NCBI RefSeq assembly: GCF_900142825.1
Contig: NZ_FRCH01000002.1
Span: 186,001 to 250,000 of the forward strand
Source of the DNA: Rhodanobacter sp. OK091
GTDB taxonomy: Bacteria; Pseudomonadota; Gammaproteobacteria; Xanthomonadales; Rhodanobacteraceae
Direction: 5' to 3'
DNA length: 64,000 bases
Part shown: piece after piece, positions 50,054-59,161 of the stretch
Layout: each line of letters opens with the position of its first letter
Numbering within the stretch: the stretch's first letter is position 1
Position numbers and translations under genes: made by a program
The notes under the pieces: model-generated
What the model was told of the DNA's origin: nothing
The model's database searches: none
The model's input: the letters and a program-made list of their open reading frames with translations, nothing else

Positions 50054-53000
50054 GGGCGGAATGTCTCCGATGCTTTCAACAGCATCGTGTGCTGCGGATC
50101 GAGCACCGTGCAGACCAGTTCGGTGGCAGCGACGAAAGCGTGATGTGCTGGACTATCCAGGTCGAACAGCTCCAGTCCGCGACTCAGCAGGGCGACATAG
50201 CCGGGCGCGTAGTCACGCTCGCCGCCATTGAAATCGTCGCCTGCCCATGCAGCTGCGGCTTTGCCGAGACGCGCCTCGGGCTCGCTGGCGGCATAAGCTT
50301 GGGCAGTGCGTGGAAAGAACAGCAGCGGTTGTTGCTCGGCGGATCGATAGCCTTCGACCAGGCCGCGCAGTCCTTGCCGAAGCTGGGCAGCATCCTGCGC
50401 ACGGATGGGATCGAGCAGTCCCGAACTGCGCGCCTTGTGGTTGTTGGATGTCGGTTCCAGGTAGTCGCCGTGTACGGTGCCGGCATGGGTCAGCCGCAGC
50501 GCGGCCCAGTCGATGTAGAAGGCCAACATCTCCCTGAGGCCGGCGGCCCGGCCCGGTTGCGCATCGAACAGCAGCAAGCCGCCGTCGGCGCCATGAAAGA
50601 TCCGATCGACCACGCCGGTCAGGCGCAATCCGTCGCCGAGGTCCAGGTCGATCGCCTGTGCCAGCGATCGGGCGATACCGTCGGCGAACAAGGGCTGTGC
50701 CTTGTCGAGCAGGCCATGCAGCGAGTCGCGCAGCTCCGCGTAGGTCTCGGCGCCGATGGCACCGCCGGCCAGCATGCCGGAACGCGCCAGCCATGCCGGC
50801 GGTTCGGCGGGCAGCTCGCGGCGGCCGGCGGCCAGCGTTTCGAACAACAGCCGGCGATCGACCCGTTCGATACGGTCGACTCCGGTTTCCAGCGGCTCGC
50901 GATCGGGCCAGCCGATGTCGTCGAGCGCCTGCAGACTGATACCGTGACCGCGCAGCAGCGCGTCCTTGGCCGGATCGCGCCAGTAGCGTTTGAGGGCACC
51001 GAGTGTGATTTCGCCTTCGGGCGAGGCGGCGGCCTTCGGTGCGCCGAAGGTTTCACCGAGAAAGCGCGGCACATGGGTGCTGGACGGCGTAGCGACGAAC
51101 GCAGGGTCATATGAGAACAGCCGGGGATCGTGTCTCGGCTGGCCGTGCGCGTCGCGCTCGTAGTAGCGCGCGTCGAACGGCTGCAACGGGTGGCGGATGC
51201 GCCAGGGGCGGTCGGCTTCTTCGTTGTCGGCGATCGTGTGCTGCTCATCGAGAAACTGCAGCAGTTCGGCCAGCGGCGCGGCCGGATTGCGCGGCTTACC
51301 GTCATGCACGCCTTCACCGACATAGCTGATGTGCAGCACATCGCGCGCCGACATCATCGCTTCGAGAAACAGGTAGCGATCCTCGCTGCGGGTGTCGCGG
51401 TCGCCGCGGCGCGGCTGGCTGAGAATCTTGTTGAGGCCTGCGTCGTTGCCGGGACGGGGGAACTCACCCTCGTTCATGCCGAGCAGGCAGACCACGCGGA
51501 ACGGAATCGACCGCTGCGGCACCAGTCCGCAGAAGGTCACCCCGCCGAGCAGGAAGGCCTGGCGCTCCGGTACCGCGTCGAGCGCACCGCGCACGGCTTC
51601 GCGCACCACGCTCCACGGCAGCGGTGTCTGGATGCCGACTTCCGCGGCCTGGCTGCCGAGGCCGGCGGCGAGTCGGCGCAGCGTGTCGAGCGCGTTGTTT
51701 TCGGTGGTGTCGCGCGGGTCGGCGAGGAACAGTGCGTCGATCAGTTCCAGCAGCCATTGGCTCCATGCAGCGAGCGGCCGCGCACCGGCAAATTCGCTGC
51801 GTGCCCGGCGCAGTTCGCCCAGCAGGCGATCGAACTGGCCCAGCGCCTCGACGGCGCTGCCGGAGACGCCATCCAGCGGCAGGATTCCATCTAGAAGGTG
51901 ACCGTCCGGCAGTTCGCTGTCGTCGTCCTGCCCGACGATCAGCCCCGCGTACATCCGATCGAAGCCGAACTGCCACGAGTTCGCGTCGGCCGCCGCTGCG
52001 CCGACTTCGGCCTTCATGGCAGCATCCAGTCCCCATGCCACGCGGGCGCGGCGCAGCCAGCGCTCCAGCGCATCGCGGCCGCTGGTGTCGATCGCGAAGC
52101 GCCGCGCCACTGCCGGAACATCGAGGAAATCCAGTACTTCGCTGACCGTGAAGCGGCTTTCCGCCAGATCCAGCACTTGCGCAAAGGCGCTCATCAAAGG
52201 GTGGGCGCGCGCCAGTCCGACGTCGGCCAGATGCCAGGGGATGTGCAGCGGATCGCTGCGGTATTGCGCCGGCTCGCCGAACACCGCTGCGAGGTACGGC
52301 GCATATGCGCTGATGTCCGGTGCCATCACCACGATGTCGCGATGTTGCAGCATCGGATCGTCGGCGAGGCAGCGCAGCAAGGTGTTCTTCAATACTTCCA
52401 GTTCGCGCAGACGGGTATGGCAGGCGTGCACGCGCAGGCTGGGATCGTTGCGCAGAGCGGGCAGGAGTTCTTCCGCGCTGGCGCCATCGGCGACTTCCTC
52501 GCGCAGCGTCGCGCCGACCAGTTCGGGCTGCAGGCAGCGGATGCTGGATTGCAGTTGTGCCAGCAGCGAGGTTTCGCCGGGCAGCGGCTCGGCATCGTCG
52601 AGCGGATCGCGCTCGTCGATCGCGTCGCATTCGTCCAGGGTGAGGCAGAAATCCTGCGCGATGCGACCCAGAGCCACCAGCAACGGATGGCCGACTTCGT
52701 AATACAGCGCCTGCGGATCGTCGGCGTGCGTCAGCAGGAAGCGCTGCTTGCGCAGGTAGACCCAGTGCTCGCGGCACGGGTCGGGAAAATACAGATGCAC
52801 GGGCGCGTGCAAGGCCGTGGCCTGCAGCGCCTGGAGTACATCCGGTGGCAGATGACTGACACCGAACACATGCAGCGGAGCGTCGTTTGCCGAGTCATGT
52901 CCCGTACGCAGTGCGTCGAGCAGTGCGGCGCTGCGCTGGGCGCGGTGCGGACGGTTGATGGAGGTCTGCAATTGCCGCCATAGCGCGGCCTGCCAGTCGC

Positions 53001-53499
53001 GACCGTGCTGGCCGGGATGCTGCTCCCAGTCCAGGATCCAGTCCGGCCGATAGATCAGGTATTGCGTGTACAGGCCGGCCAGGTGCTCGGCCAGCTGGAA
53101 GCCGCGCCGTGCGGCATCGTCGCCGGCCAGGTAGGCGGTGACCTCCGATGCCTTCAGGGCCGGCAGCGCCATCAGCAAACGCCAGCGCAGCACCTCATGC
53201 CGATACGCGCCGCCGATCAAGGCTTCGTCGCCCAGCACGCGGCGGGCGGTGCGCTCGAACCATTGCCAGGGCAGGATCATCTCGTAGTTGGCGGCGATGC
53301 CGTGGCTGCCATGCGGGCCGCTGCGCTGCGCGAAACGACCGAGCAGCCACCGCTGCAGGCCCGGATGCGCCACCACCACCGTTTGCCGGGCTAGCGGATT
53401 GGCCGGCCGCTGCGCCTCGAGCAGCTGTGCCAGCGCGTCGGCCAGCCGCTCGGTGCGGCTGCCGCGATGGACGATCAGTCCGCCTGGGTGTTCCTTCAT
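50050..53499 (-). CDS. recC: Exodeoxyribonuclease V gamma subunit RecC
   Basis: 1149-aa non-catalytic helicase-like subunit that recognises Chi. LIVHRGSRTERLADALAQLL at the N-terminus, WQAALWRQL, VMAPDISAYAPYLAAVF and RSIPFRVVCLLGMNEGEFPR are family stretches. ATG 53499 (MKEHPGGLIV) has AGGAAAGG immediately upstream; ATG 53523 is in frame without such a site. First gene of the recC-recB-recD operon. Confidence 0.95.
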   Translation of the reverse strand: MKEHPGGLIVHRGSRTERLADALAQLLEAQRPANPLARQTVVVAHPGLQRWLLGRFAQRSGPHGSHGIAANYEMILPWQWFERTARRVLGDEALIGGAYRHEVLRWRLLMALPALKASEVTAYLAGDDAARRGFQLAEHLAGLYTQYLIYRPDWILDWEQHPGQHGRDWQAALWRQLQTSINRPHRAQRSAALLDALRTGHDSANDAPLHVFGVSHLPPDVLQALQATALHAPVHLYFPDPCREHWVYLRKQRFLLTHADDPQALYYEVGHPLLVALGRIAQDFCLTLDECDAIDERDPLDDAEPLPGETSLLAQLQSSIRCLQPELVGATLREEVADGASAEELLPALRNDPSLRVHACHTRLRELEVLKNTLLRCLADDPMLQHRDIVVMAPDISAYAPYLAAVFGEPAQYRSDPLHIPWHLADVGLARAHPLMSAFAQVLDLAESRFTVSEVLDFLDVPAVARRFAIDTSGRDALERWLRRARVAWGLDAAMKAEVGAAAADANSWQFGFDRMYAGLIVGQDDDSELPDGHLLDGILPLDGVSGSAVEALGQFDRLLGELRRARSEFAGARPLAAWSQWLLELIDALFLADPRDTTENNALDTLRRLAAGLGSQAAEVGIQTPLPWSVVREAVRGALDAVPERQAFLLGGVTFCGLVPQRSIPFRVVCLLGMNEGEFPRPGNDAGLNKILSQPRRGDRDTRSEDRYLFLEAMMSARDVLHISYVGEGVHDGKPRNPAAPLAELLQFLDEQHTIADNEEADRPWRIRHPLQPFDARYYERDAHGQPRHDPRLFSYDPAFVATPSSTHVPRFLGETFGAPKAAASPEGEITLGALKRYWRDPAKDALLRGHGISLQALDDIGWPDREPLETGVDRIERVDRRLLFETLAAGRRELPAEPPAWLARSGMLAGGAIGAETYAELRDSLHGLLDKAQPLFADGIARSLAQAIDLDLGDGLRLTGVVDRIFHGADGGLLLFDAQPGRAAGLREMLAFYIDWAALRLTHAGTVHGDYLEPTSNNHKARSSGLLDPIRAQDAAQLRQGLRGLVEGYRSAEQQPLLFFPRTAQAYAASEPEARLGKAAAAWAGDDFNGGERDYAPGYVALLSRGLELFDLDSPAHHAFVAATELVCTVLDPQHTMLLKASETFRP

Positions 53500-53587
53500 C
53501 CTTTCCTGCCCTGATGACGCCATGGACACAGCATACCGAGGCAGCGTCCCACAGCCTGAGAATATTTCCCGATATTGACGCGGAAGA

Positions 53588-53614
53588 TGTCGATCTGGCG
53601 ATGGCCCGTTCGTC
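53588..53614 (+). promoter_or_regulatory. Candidate ECF42-type promoter
   Basis: TGTCGA at 53588-53593 and CGTC at 53611-53614 are 17 bases apart. The ECF42 group was reported to use TGTCGA at -35 and CGA/TC at -10, and an ECF42-like gene is the last of the four genes that follow. The DGPF gene starts 53 bases downstream. Confidence 0.5.
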
Positions 53615-53666
53615 GTCTGGTCAGAGCAGGAGTTTTTCCAACCCACGATCCTTGGGAGACACGACG

Positions 53667-54086
53667 ATGCGATTCATGGTGATAGTGAAAGCGGACAAGG
53701 ACTCGGAAGCCGGTGTGATGCCGAGCGAGCAGTTGCTGACCGAGATGGGCAAGTTCAACGAAGAGCTGGTGAAGGCCGGCATCATGCTGGTGGGCGAGGG
53801 CTTGCAACCCAGCTCGAAGGGCGTACGGGTGAAATTCTCCGGCCATCAGCGCACGGTGACCGATGGGCCGTTTGCCGAAACCAAGGAACTGATCGCTGGC
53901 TTCTGGCTGTGGCAGGTGAAGTCGAAGGACGAGGCGATCGAATGGCTCAAGCGCGCACCGTTCGATGGCGGCACCGAGATCGAGTTGCGCCAGGTGTTCG
54001 AGGCAGAGGATTTCGGCGCCGAATTCACGCCCGAGCTGCGCGAGCAGGAAGAGCGCCTGCGGGCACAGATCGCCGCCAAATCGTGA
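53667..54086 (+). CDS. YciI/DGPF-domain protein
   Basis: 139 aa, starts MRFMVIVKADKDSEAG and contains the hallmark VTDGPFAETKELIAGFWLWQVKS (DGPF motif). These small proteins have a ferredoxin-like dimeric fold and no established activity. They are the classical genomic partners of ECF42 sigma factors, one of which is encoded three genes downstream. Upstream frame codons overlap recC and are ignored. Confidence 0.88.
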   Translation: MRFMVIVKADKDSEAGVMPSEQLLTEMGKFNEELVKAGIMLVGEGLQPSSKGVRVKFSGHQRTVTDGPFAETKELIAGFWLWQVKSKDEAIEWLKRAPFDGGTEIELRQVFEAEDFGAEFTPELREQEERLRAQIAAKS

Positions 54087-54129
54087 GCCGGGATCCAGCC
54101 TCTCACCGGAAAACCAACGGAGCATGCTC

Positions 54130-54543
54130 ATGCAACTGACCAACTACCTCATATTCAGAGATACCGCCGAAGCGGCTTTCACGTTCTACGCGCAGTGCCT
54201 GCGCGGCAAGATCACGACGATGATGCGCTTCGGCGAAGCGCCCGGCTGCGAGCAGATGCCGGCGGAAACCCGTGACTTGCTCATCCATGTGCGGCTGGAG
54301 ATCGGCGACCAGGTGCTGATGGCTTCCGACTGCCCGCCCGACCGTCCCTACGACGGCATCAAGGGCTGCTCGGTGTCGATCCAGGTCGACACCAAGGCGG
54401 AAGGGGAGCGCATCTTCAATGCACTCAAAGAAGGCGGCACGGTGCAGATGCCTTATGAAAAGACCTTCTGGGCCGCGCGTTTCGGCATGTTGGTCGACAA
54501 GTTCGGCGTGCCGTGGATGGTCAATTGCGAAAAAGACCAGTAG
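54130..54543 (+). CDS. VOC family protein, PhnB-like
   Basis: 137 aa. MQLTNYLIFRDTAEAAFTFYAQCL is the PhnB/glyoxalase-like start, DQVLMASDCPPDRPYDG and AARFGMLVDKFGVPWMVNCE close the paired beta-alpha modules. ATG 54130 is preferred because GGAG lies 7 bases before it; ATG 54124 is too close to that site. Starts 43 bases after the DGPF gene. Substrate unknown; members include fosfomycin-resistance and isomerase relatives, but specific residues are not evident. Confidence 0.83.
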   Translation: MQLTNYLIFRDTAEAAFTFYAQCLRGKITTMMRFGEAPGCEQMPAETRDLLIHVRLEIGDQVLMASDCPPDRPYDGIKGCSVSIQVDTKAEGERIFNALKEGGTVQMPYEKTFWAARFGMLVDKFGVPWMVNCEKDQ

Positions 54544-54620
54544 CCATGCGCTTCCTGCCGCCGGGGACCCTCGGCGGCCGGTGGCGCCGTGGCGTTTCAA
54601 CGCACTGATCGGAGCAGCTC

Positions 54621-55148
54621 ATGTTCAAGATCATCCTCATCGTCGTTGTCGTCCTGATCGTCTTGGTGCTTGCATTTGCAACGACCCGACCCGGCACGTT
54701 CAAGGTTGAGCGTGCGGCGACGATCAAGGCTCCACCCGAAAGGATCCTCGCGCTCATCAACGATTTCAGACAGTGGGTCGTCTGGTCGCCGTGGGAGAGG
54801 CTCGATCCTGCGCTCAAACGCAGCTACAGCGGCTCGGCAAGCGGCCTGGGTGCCGTCTACGGGTGGCACGGCAACAGCAAAGTCGGCCAGGGTCGCATGG
54901 AGATCATGGCGTCGTCGCCGTCCGCAACCACGATCAAGCTGGATTTCATCAAACCGTTCGAAGCTCACAACATCGCCGATTTTACGTTGGCCTCGCGGGG
55001 CGGTTCGACCTTGGTCACGTGGACGATGCATGGCCCGAACCCTTACCTGGCGAAGCTCATGCACTTGTTCTTCAACATGGACAGGCTGGTCGGCGGCGAT
55101 TTCGAGCGCGGGCTGGCCAACCTGAAGGCGGCGGCCGAGGAAAACTGA
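54621..55148 (+). CDS. SRPBCC family protein with N-terminal membrane helix
   Basis: 175 aa with one N-terminal membrane helix (IILIVVVVLIVLVLAF) and a START/polyketide-cyclase-like (SRPBCC) domain: FKVERAATIKAPPERILALINDFRQWVVWSPWE at the start and LFFNMDRLVGGDFERGLANLK at the end. Such proteins bind small hydrophobic ligands; none can be predicted. It lies between the VOC and ECF42 genes on the same strand. Confidence 0.82.
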   Translation: MFKIILIVVVVLIVLVLAFATTRPGTFKVERAATIKAPPERILALINDFRQWVVWSPWERLDPALKRSYSGSASGLGAVYGWHGNSKVGQGRMEIMASSPSATTIKLDFIKPFEAHNIADFTLASRGGSTLVTWTMHGPNPYLAKLMHLFFNMDRLVGGDFERGLANLKAAAEEN

Positions 55149-55207
55149 TCCGCTCGAAACTGATTCGCTCTTGCGCCGGCGGGAGGCAGATGGTGTGATC
55201 GGCCACC

Positions 55208-56494
55208 ATGAGCGTGACCGATACCCACCGCACCATCGATGCCGTCTGGCGGATCGAATCAGCCCGGCTTATCGCCGGCCTCGCGCGCATGGTGCGCGAT
55301 GTGGGACTGGCCGAGGAGCTGGCGCAGGATGCGCTGGTCATCGCACTCGAGCAGTGGCCGCAGTCGGGCGTGCCGGACAATCCCGGCGCGTGGCTGATGA
55401 CCACCGCCAAGCGCCGCGCGATCGATCGCCTGCGCCGCAGCAAACTGCTCGAGCGCAAGCATGTGGAGCTGATGCACGAGCTCGAGAGCGAACAGGAGCA
55501 CGCGGTGTCGCAGGTAGAGGCAGCTCTGGATGATCCGATCGGCGACGATCTGCTGCGGCTGATCTTTACCGCCTGTCATCCGGTGTTGTCGGTCGAGGCG
55601 CGTGTGGCGCTTACCTTGCGTCTCCTCGGAGGGCTGACCACCGAGGAGATCGCACGTGCCTTTCTGGTGCCGGAGCCGACAATCGCGCAGCGCATCGTGC
55701 GGGCCAAGCGCAGCCTGGCCAAGGCCGAGGTGCCGTTCGAGGTGCCACGTGCCGAAGAGCTGGCGGCGCGCCTGTCGTCGGTACTCGAGGTGATCTATCT
55801 CGTGTTCAACGAAGGCTATTCGGCGACTGCCGGCGGCGACTGGATGCGGCCTGCATTGTGTGAGGAAGCGTTGCGACTCGGCCGCGTGCTGGCCGGGCTT
55901 GCGCCACGCGAACCGGAGGTACACGGCCTGGTCGCGCTGATGGAAATCCAGGCCTCACGTTCGCGCGCCCGCATCAATGGCAAAGGGGAGCCGATCCTGC
56001 TGCTCGAGCAGAACCGGGCGCAGTGGGATCGGCTGCTGATACGCCGTGGCTTTGTGGCACTCGAACATGCGGAAAAGCTTGGCGGCGCAAACGGCCCTTA
56101 CGCGCTGCAAGCGGCGATCGCCGCCTGTCACGCACGCGCACTGGCAGCGGAAGACACGGACTGGGGCCGCATCGCAGCGCTGTACGGGGTGCTCGCGCAG
56201 GTCGCTCCCTCTCCCATCGTGGAGCTGAATCGTGCGGTAGCCGTTGCCATGGCACTCGGTCCTGCCGCCGGTCTTGAGCTCGTCGACGCGCTGGCCGCCG
56301 AACCGGCTCTGGCGAACTATCACCTGCTGCCGACCGTGCGCGGTGATTTGCTGGTCAAGCTGGGCCGACCTGGCGAGGCCCTCGCGGAGTTCCAGCGGGC
56401 CGCCGGTCTCACGCAAAACGAGCGCGAGCGCGAACTGCTGCTGGCGCGCGCGCGCGCATGCGCGGATGAAACGGCACCTTCGTCCCAGCGATAG
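55208..56494 (+). CDS. ECF42-type RNA polymerase sigma factor
   Basis: 428 aa. N-terminal sigma2 (GLARMVRDVGLAEELAQDALVIALEQWP) and sigma4 (LTLRLLGGLTTEEIARAFLVPEPTIAQRIVRAKR) regions, then a long helical C-terminal extension of about 250 residues (NEGYSATAGGDWMRPALCEEALRLGRVLAGL, ending GRPGEALAEFQRA, TPR-like). This is the ECF42 architecture, which has no anti-sigma factor and is controlled through the extension. It follows DGPF, VOC and SRPBCC genes as usual for the group. Confidence 0.9.
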   Translation: MSVTDTHRTIDAVWRIESARLIAGLARMVRDVGLAEELAQDALVIALEQWPQSGVPDNPGAWLMTTAKRRAIDRLRRSKLLERKHVELMHELESEQEHAVSQVEAALDDPIGDDLLRLIFTACHPVLSVEARVALTLRLLGGLTTEEIARAFLVPEPTIAQRIVRAKRSLAKAEVPFEVPRAEELAARLSSVLEVIYLVFNEGYSATAGGDWMRPALCEEALRLGRVLAGLAPREPEVHGLVALMEIQASRSRARINGKGEPILLLEQNRAQWDRLLIRRGFVALEHAEKLGGANGPYALQAAIAACHARALAAEDTDWGRIAALYGVLAQVAPSPIVELNRAVAVAMALGPAAGLELVDALAAEPALANYHLLPTVRGDLLVKLGRPGEALAEFQRAAGLTQNERERELLLARARACADETAPSSQR

Positions 56495-56509
56495 GGAAAA
56501 CGGCAAGCA

Positions 56510-57871
56510 TCATGGCCCGGCAGGCCGAGTCATTCGACGCGAATCATCGGCTGAGGGGGTAGCCTTCTGTGTGCTGCTGAGTGCTTCCACCGCGGATGCG
56601 GCGTTCACTTGAAGCGTTCCGTTGGAGACTTTGCTGCTCCGTAGAAAAAGATCGTGGACTGTGCGCGCGTCCAGCCCCGGTGCGAGATACAGCAATAAAC
56701 CGGCAATGCCGCTCACGTGCGCGGCAGCCATGGAGGACCCTGAGGTGAAGTCATATCCACCGCCGGGCTGAGTCGTCAGAATGTCGTTTCCCGGAGCACT
56801 CAGAACGCCGGCGCTCAAAACGCCGGTAGAGGCGGCTGCCTCCGCCGCACTGGCACGAACGACAATGACTCCCGGCGCACTGGCGGGGAATCCATCGATG
56901 GTCCCATCCGGCGGCATTGCGGCGATCACGATACGGCCCTGGAGGAGCAGCCGGGCTAACAGCCTGTTGAGCAGCGGATCGGCAGGCCCACCCAAGCTCA
57001 GATTGATGATACGGGTATCCGTATCGATGATCGCCGCCAGGGCTTTGGCCAGCGTGAAGGAGTTGCAGTGTGCGCCGGCATGCGGCGTCGGCGAATACCA
57101 GCATGCCTTGTAGACGCTGAGCAGGGCTTTGGGCGCCATCCCCACAATCCCTTGGCGATTGTCGGCGTCTGCGGCGATGACACCCGCGACTTCAGTGCCG
57201 TGGCTGTCGTGATCGAACGCCGCCGCATCGTCATCGACCAGGTTGTGCACATCGCGAATGCGTCCCTGAAGATCGAGATGCGTTACGTCGACGCCTGTAT
57301 CGACGATCGCGATATGGACTTCGTTGCCTTGACTGAGGTTGTGCGCGAGGGCGGCATCGGTTTCCACGAAACCGCGTTGAAGATTGACGTAGGGGTCGTT
57401 GTACTGGCGTGCGTCCCCGGATTTCTCCGCATAGACGGCAAAGTCGTGCAACGGTTGCGCGAGTTGCACTCTATCGTCCTTGGCGAGTGCTTTGAGCAAG
57501 GCCTCCTGGGTCATGCCGGGAGGTGGCTCGAACACGACGCAGTACACGTCGAGGGCCTTGATCGGCCAGCCGGTGACCTCGCGCAATCCGTAATTCTTCT
57601 TCAGCGCCGCCAGCGTGGAGGCCGCGCGCTGGCCGGCGCCGTAATACCTTGAGGCGGGATAACCCAGCAAACTGGAGCCGGCGTTCGTGGAGGGTGACTC
57701 AAGTGGGTTGGCAACAGCCAGCACGATGTCGCGCTGGCTGTCCATGGAGGACACGCTGGCGACCGATGCACGGCTGGGATTGGCGTGATTGTCCGCGGGC
57801 GCCATGGGGCGCGAGGACGCGCATGCGCTCAACGCCGCGAATGCGACAAGCATGAGGAAGCCGTGTTTCAT
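56510..57871 (-). CDS. Subtilase (S8) family lipoprotein protease
   Basis: 453 aa. Lipoprotein signal with lipobox LSAC (Cys17). A pro-region-like domain lies at residues about 88-145 (VYCVVFEP, EALLKALAKDDRVQLAQP). The S8 domain has Asp191 (IVDTGVDVTHLD), His224 (DSHGTEVAG) and Ser380 (TSGSSMAAAHVSG). Where subtilases have the oxyanion-hole Asn (AAGN) this protein reads AAMPPDG, and the usual Pro after AA in the Ser motif is His, so activity may be altered. Its start overlaps the anti-sigma stop. Likely in the periplasm on a membrane. Confidence 0.87.
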   Translation of the reverse strand: MKHGFLMLVAFAALSACASSRPMAPADNHANPSRASVASVSSMDSQRDIVLAVANPLESPSTNAGSSLLGYPASRYYGAGQRAASTLAALKKNYGLREVTGWPIKALDVYCVVFEPPPGMTQEALLKALAKDDRVQLAQPLHDFAVYAEKSGDARQYNDPYVNLQRGFVETDAALAHNLSQGNEVHIAIVDTGVDVTHLDLQGRIRDVHNLVDDDAAAFDHDSHGTEVAGVIAADADNRQGIVGMAPKALLSVYKACWYSPTPHAGAHCNSFTLAKALAAIIDTDTRIINLSLGGPADPLLNRLLARLLLQGRIVIAAMPPDGTIDGFPASAPGVIVVRASAAEAAASTGVLSAGVLSAPGNDILTTQPGGGYDFTSGSSMAAAHVSGIAGLLLYLAPGLDARTVHDLFLRSSKVSNGTLQVNAASAVEALSSTQKATPSADDSRRMTRPAGP

Positions 57872-58500
57872 GGGCTGACAGCGACGGGCTCTGCCAGGCG
57901 GATGCCTCGAGTGGCGCGCAGTTGCTGCAATGCCTGAGCTGTCGAAGTGGCGTTCGTTGGTGCGACCGTATAGGCACCCATATCGTTGGGGCCACCCACG
58001 ACCTGCAACCGGAGGGCGTGAAGCAGCGCGTTCCAGTCGGCTAGCGTCATGGTCGCATCAGGCACGACACGGATCGTCCCGGGGGCCGCGGGCACGGACT
58101 CCTGGCTGAGTGTTCGATACAGCGGGCTGCCGCTCGCCGACCACAACTTCACGCCAAGGACGCCGATACTGAGGGCCTGGACTAGCACCACGGCAACCAG
58201 CGCCCGGCTGAATCCATGCCGCGGCCGTGAACGATAAGGCGCTTCCTGAGCATCAGGCATATCAAGGCGACCCAGCAAGCGCCTCAATCCGGCATTCGCG
58301 TCGATCGAAATATCCGTGGGCAGCGACATGGCATGCCGCAAGCGACTCTGTTGCGCGAATTCCGTCCGGCACGATTCGCAGTGCGCCAGATGATCCTCCA
58401 GCCACTCGCCTTGCTCTTGCGTGGCACTGTTCTGCAGTACCCAGGGCATCGTGTCCCATGCGCGGACGCAGTCCCCGCCGGAATGTCTCAGGAACGTCAT
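57868..58500 (-). CDS. Membrane anti-sigma factor with pro-region-like C-terminal domain
   Basis: 210 aa. Zinc-binding anti-sigma motif H-x3-C-x2-C (His37, Cys41, Cys44, in DHLAHCESC), one membrane helix at about residues 98-120, and a periplasmic C-terminus. Residues 158-207 (LLHALRLQVVGGPNDMG, then AYTV, AQALQQLRA, IRLAEPV) line up with the pro-region of the adjacent subtilase. It should hold the neighbouring ECF sigma factor inactive until a signal or cleavage releases it. Start and stop overlap the sigma and protease genes (ATGA each). Confidence 0.85.
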   Translation of the reverse strand: MTFLRHSGGDCVRAWDTMPWVLQNSATQEQGEWLEDHLAHCESCRTEFAQQSRLRHAMSLPTDISIDANAGLRRLLGRLDMPDAQEAPYRSRPRHGFSRALVAVVLVQALSIGVLGVKLWSASGSPLYRTLSQESVPAAPGTIRVVPDATMTLADWNALLHALRLQVVGGPNDMGAYTVAPTNATSTAQALQQLRATRGIRLAEPVAVSP

Positions 58501-59102
58501 GGCACGTTCCCCTGATGCCTGGGCGATTCTCCAGCCAGCGCCGGAAGCACGTTGCGCAGCTTGACCCGCGCGTGGAACAGGCGCGCCTTCACGGTGCCCA
58601 CGGGGCACTGCATGATGACGGCAACATCGTCCAAGGTATGGCCCACGCCATAAACCAGTTCGATCACGACGCGTTGATCCACGGATAAATGATCGAGCCC
58701 CTTGCTCAGCCAGTCGCGCAACTCGCGATCCTCATCATCCATGTCATGGGCAGAGGTGCGTTGCTCCGACATGGTATCGCCTTCGACCGGCTCGTCGCCG
58801 TGTTGCCGCAGCGCCTTCAGTCCACAACGATAGGCGATGCCCATGAGCCACGTCGAAACGCGCGAATCGCCGTGGAAGTTGCCCGCTTTCTGCCAGGCGA
58901 TCCACATGCAGTCGTTGATGACTTCCTCGATGACATCGGGGCGCCGCGTCAACCGGGAAAGGAAACGGCACAACCTGCCGTGATAACTGCGATACAGCAC
59001 GCCCAGAGCGACACGATCACCCGCCGACATGCGTTGAAGCAGCATGCGGTCGGTGACGTCAGCGTCGATATCGTCGTCGTTCATGGGCTCGATGGAGGTC
59101 AT
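58497..59102 (-). CDS. ECF-type RNA polymerase sigma factor
   Basis: 201 aa. sigma2 is visible as YRSYHGRLCRFLSRLTRRP and EEVINDCMWIAWQKAGNFHG; sigma4 as LSVDQRVVIELVYGVGHTLDDVAVIMQCPVGTVKARLFHARVK. Start MTSIEPMNDDD at 59102; ATG 59084 is also possible, and the long frame upstream is not family-like. Its stop overlaps the anti-sigma start. The barrel-like gene ends 59 bases upstream on the same strand. Confidence 0.88.
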   Translation of the reverse strand: MTSIEPMNDDDIDADVTDRMLLQRMSAGDRVALGVLYRSYHGRLCRFLSRLTRRPDVIEEVINDCMWIAWQKAGNFHGDSRVSTWLMGIAYRCGLKALRQHGDEPVEGDTMSEQRTSAHDMDDEDRELRDWLSKGLDHLSVDQRVVIELVYGVGHTLDDVAVIMQCPVGTVKARLFHARVKLRNVLPALAGESPRHQGNVP

Positions 59103-59161
59103 TGGACTATGGCTGGTTCGTTGCGTAAGTACCGTATCAACGCGAAAAGGTTGCTCCCGGG

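Noticed and set aside
44520..53499. recC-recB-recD as part of a defence island
   Set aside because: Standard chromosomal operon with normal codon use and no restriction, toxin or phage genes around it.
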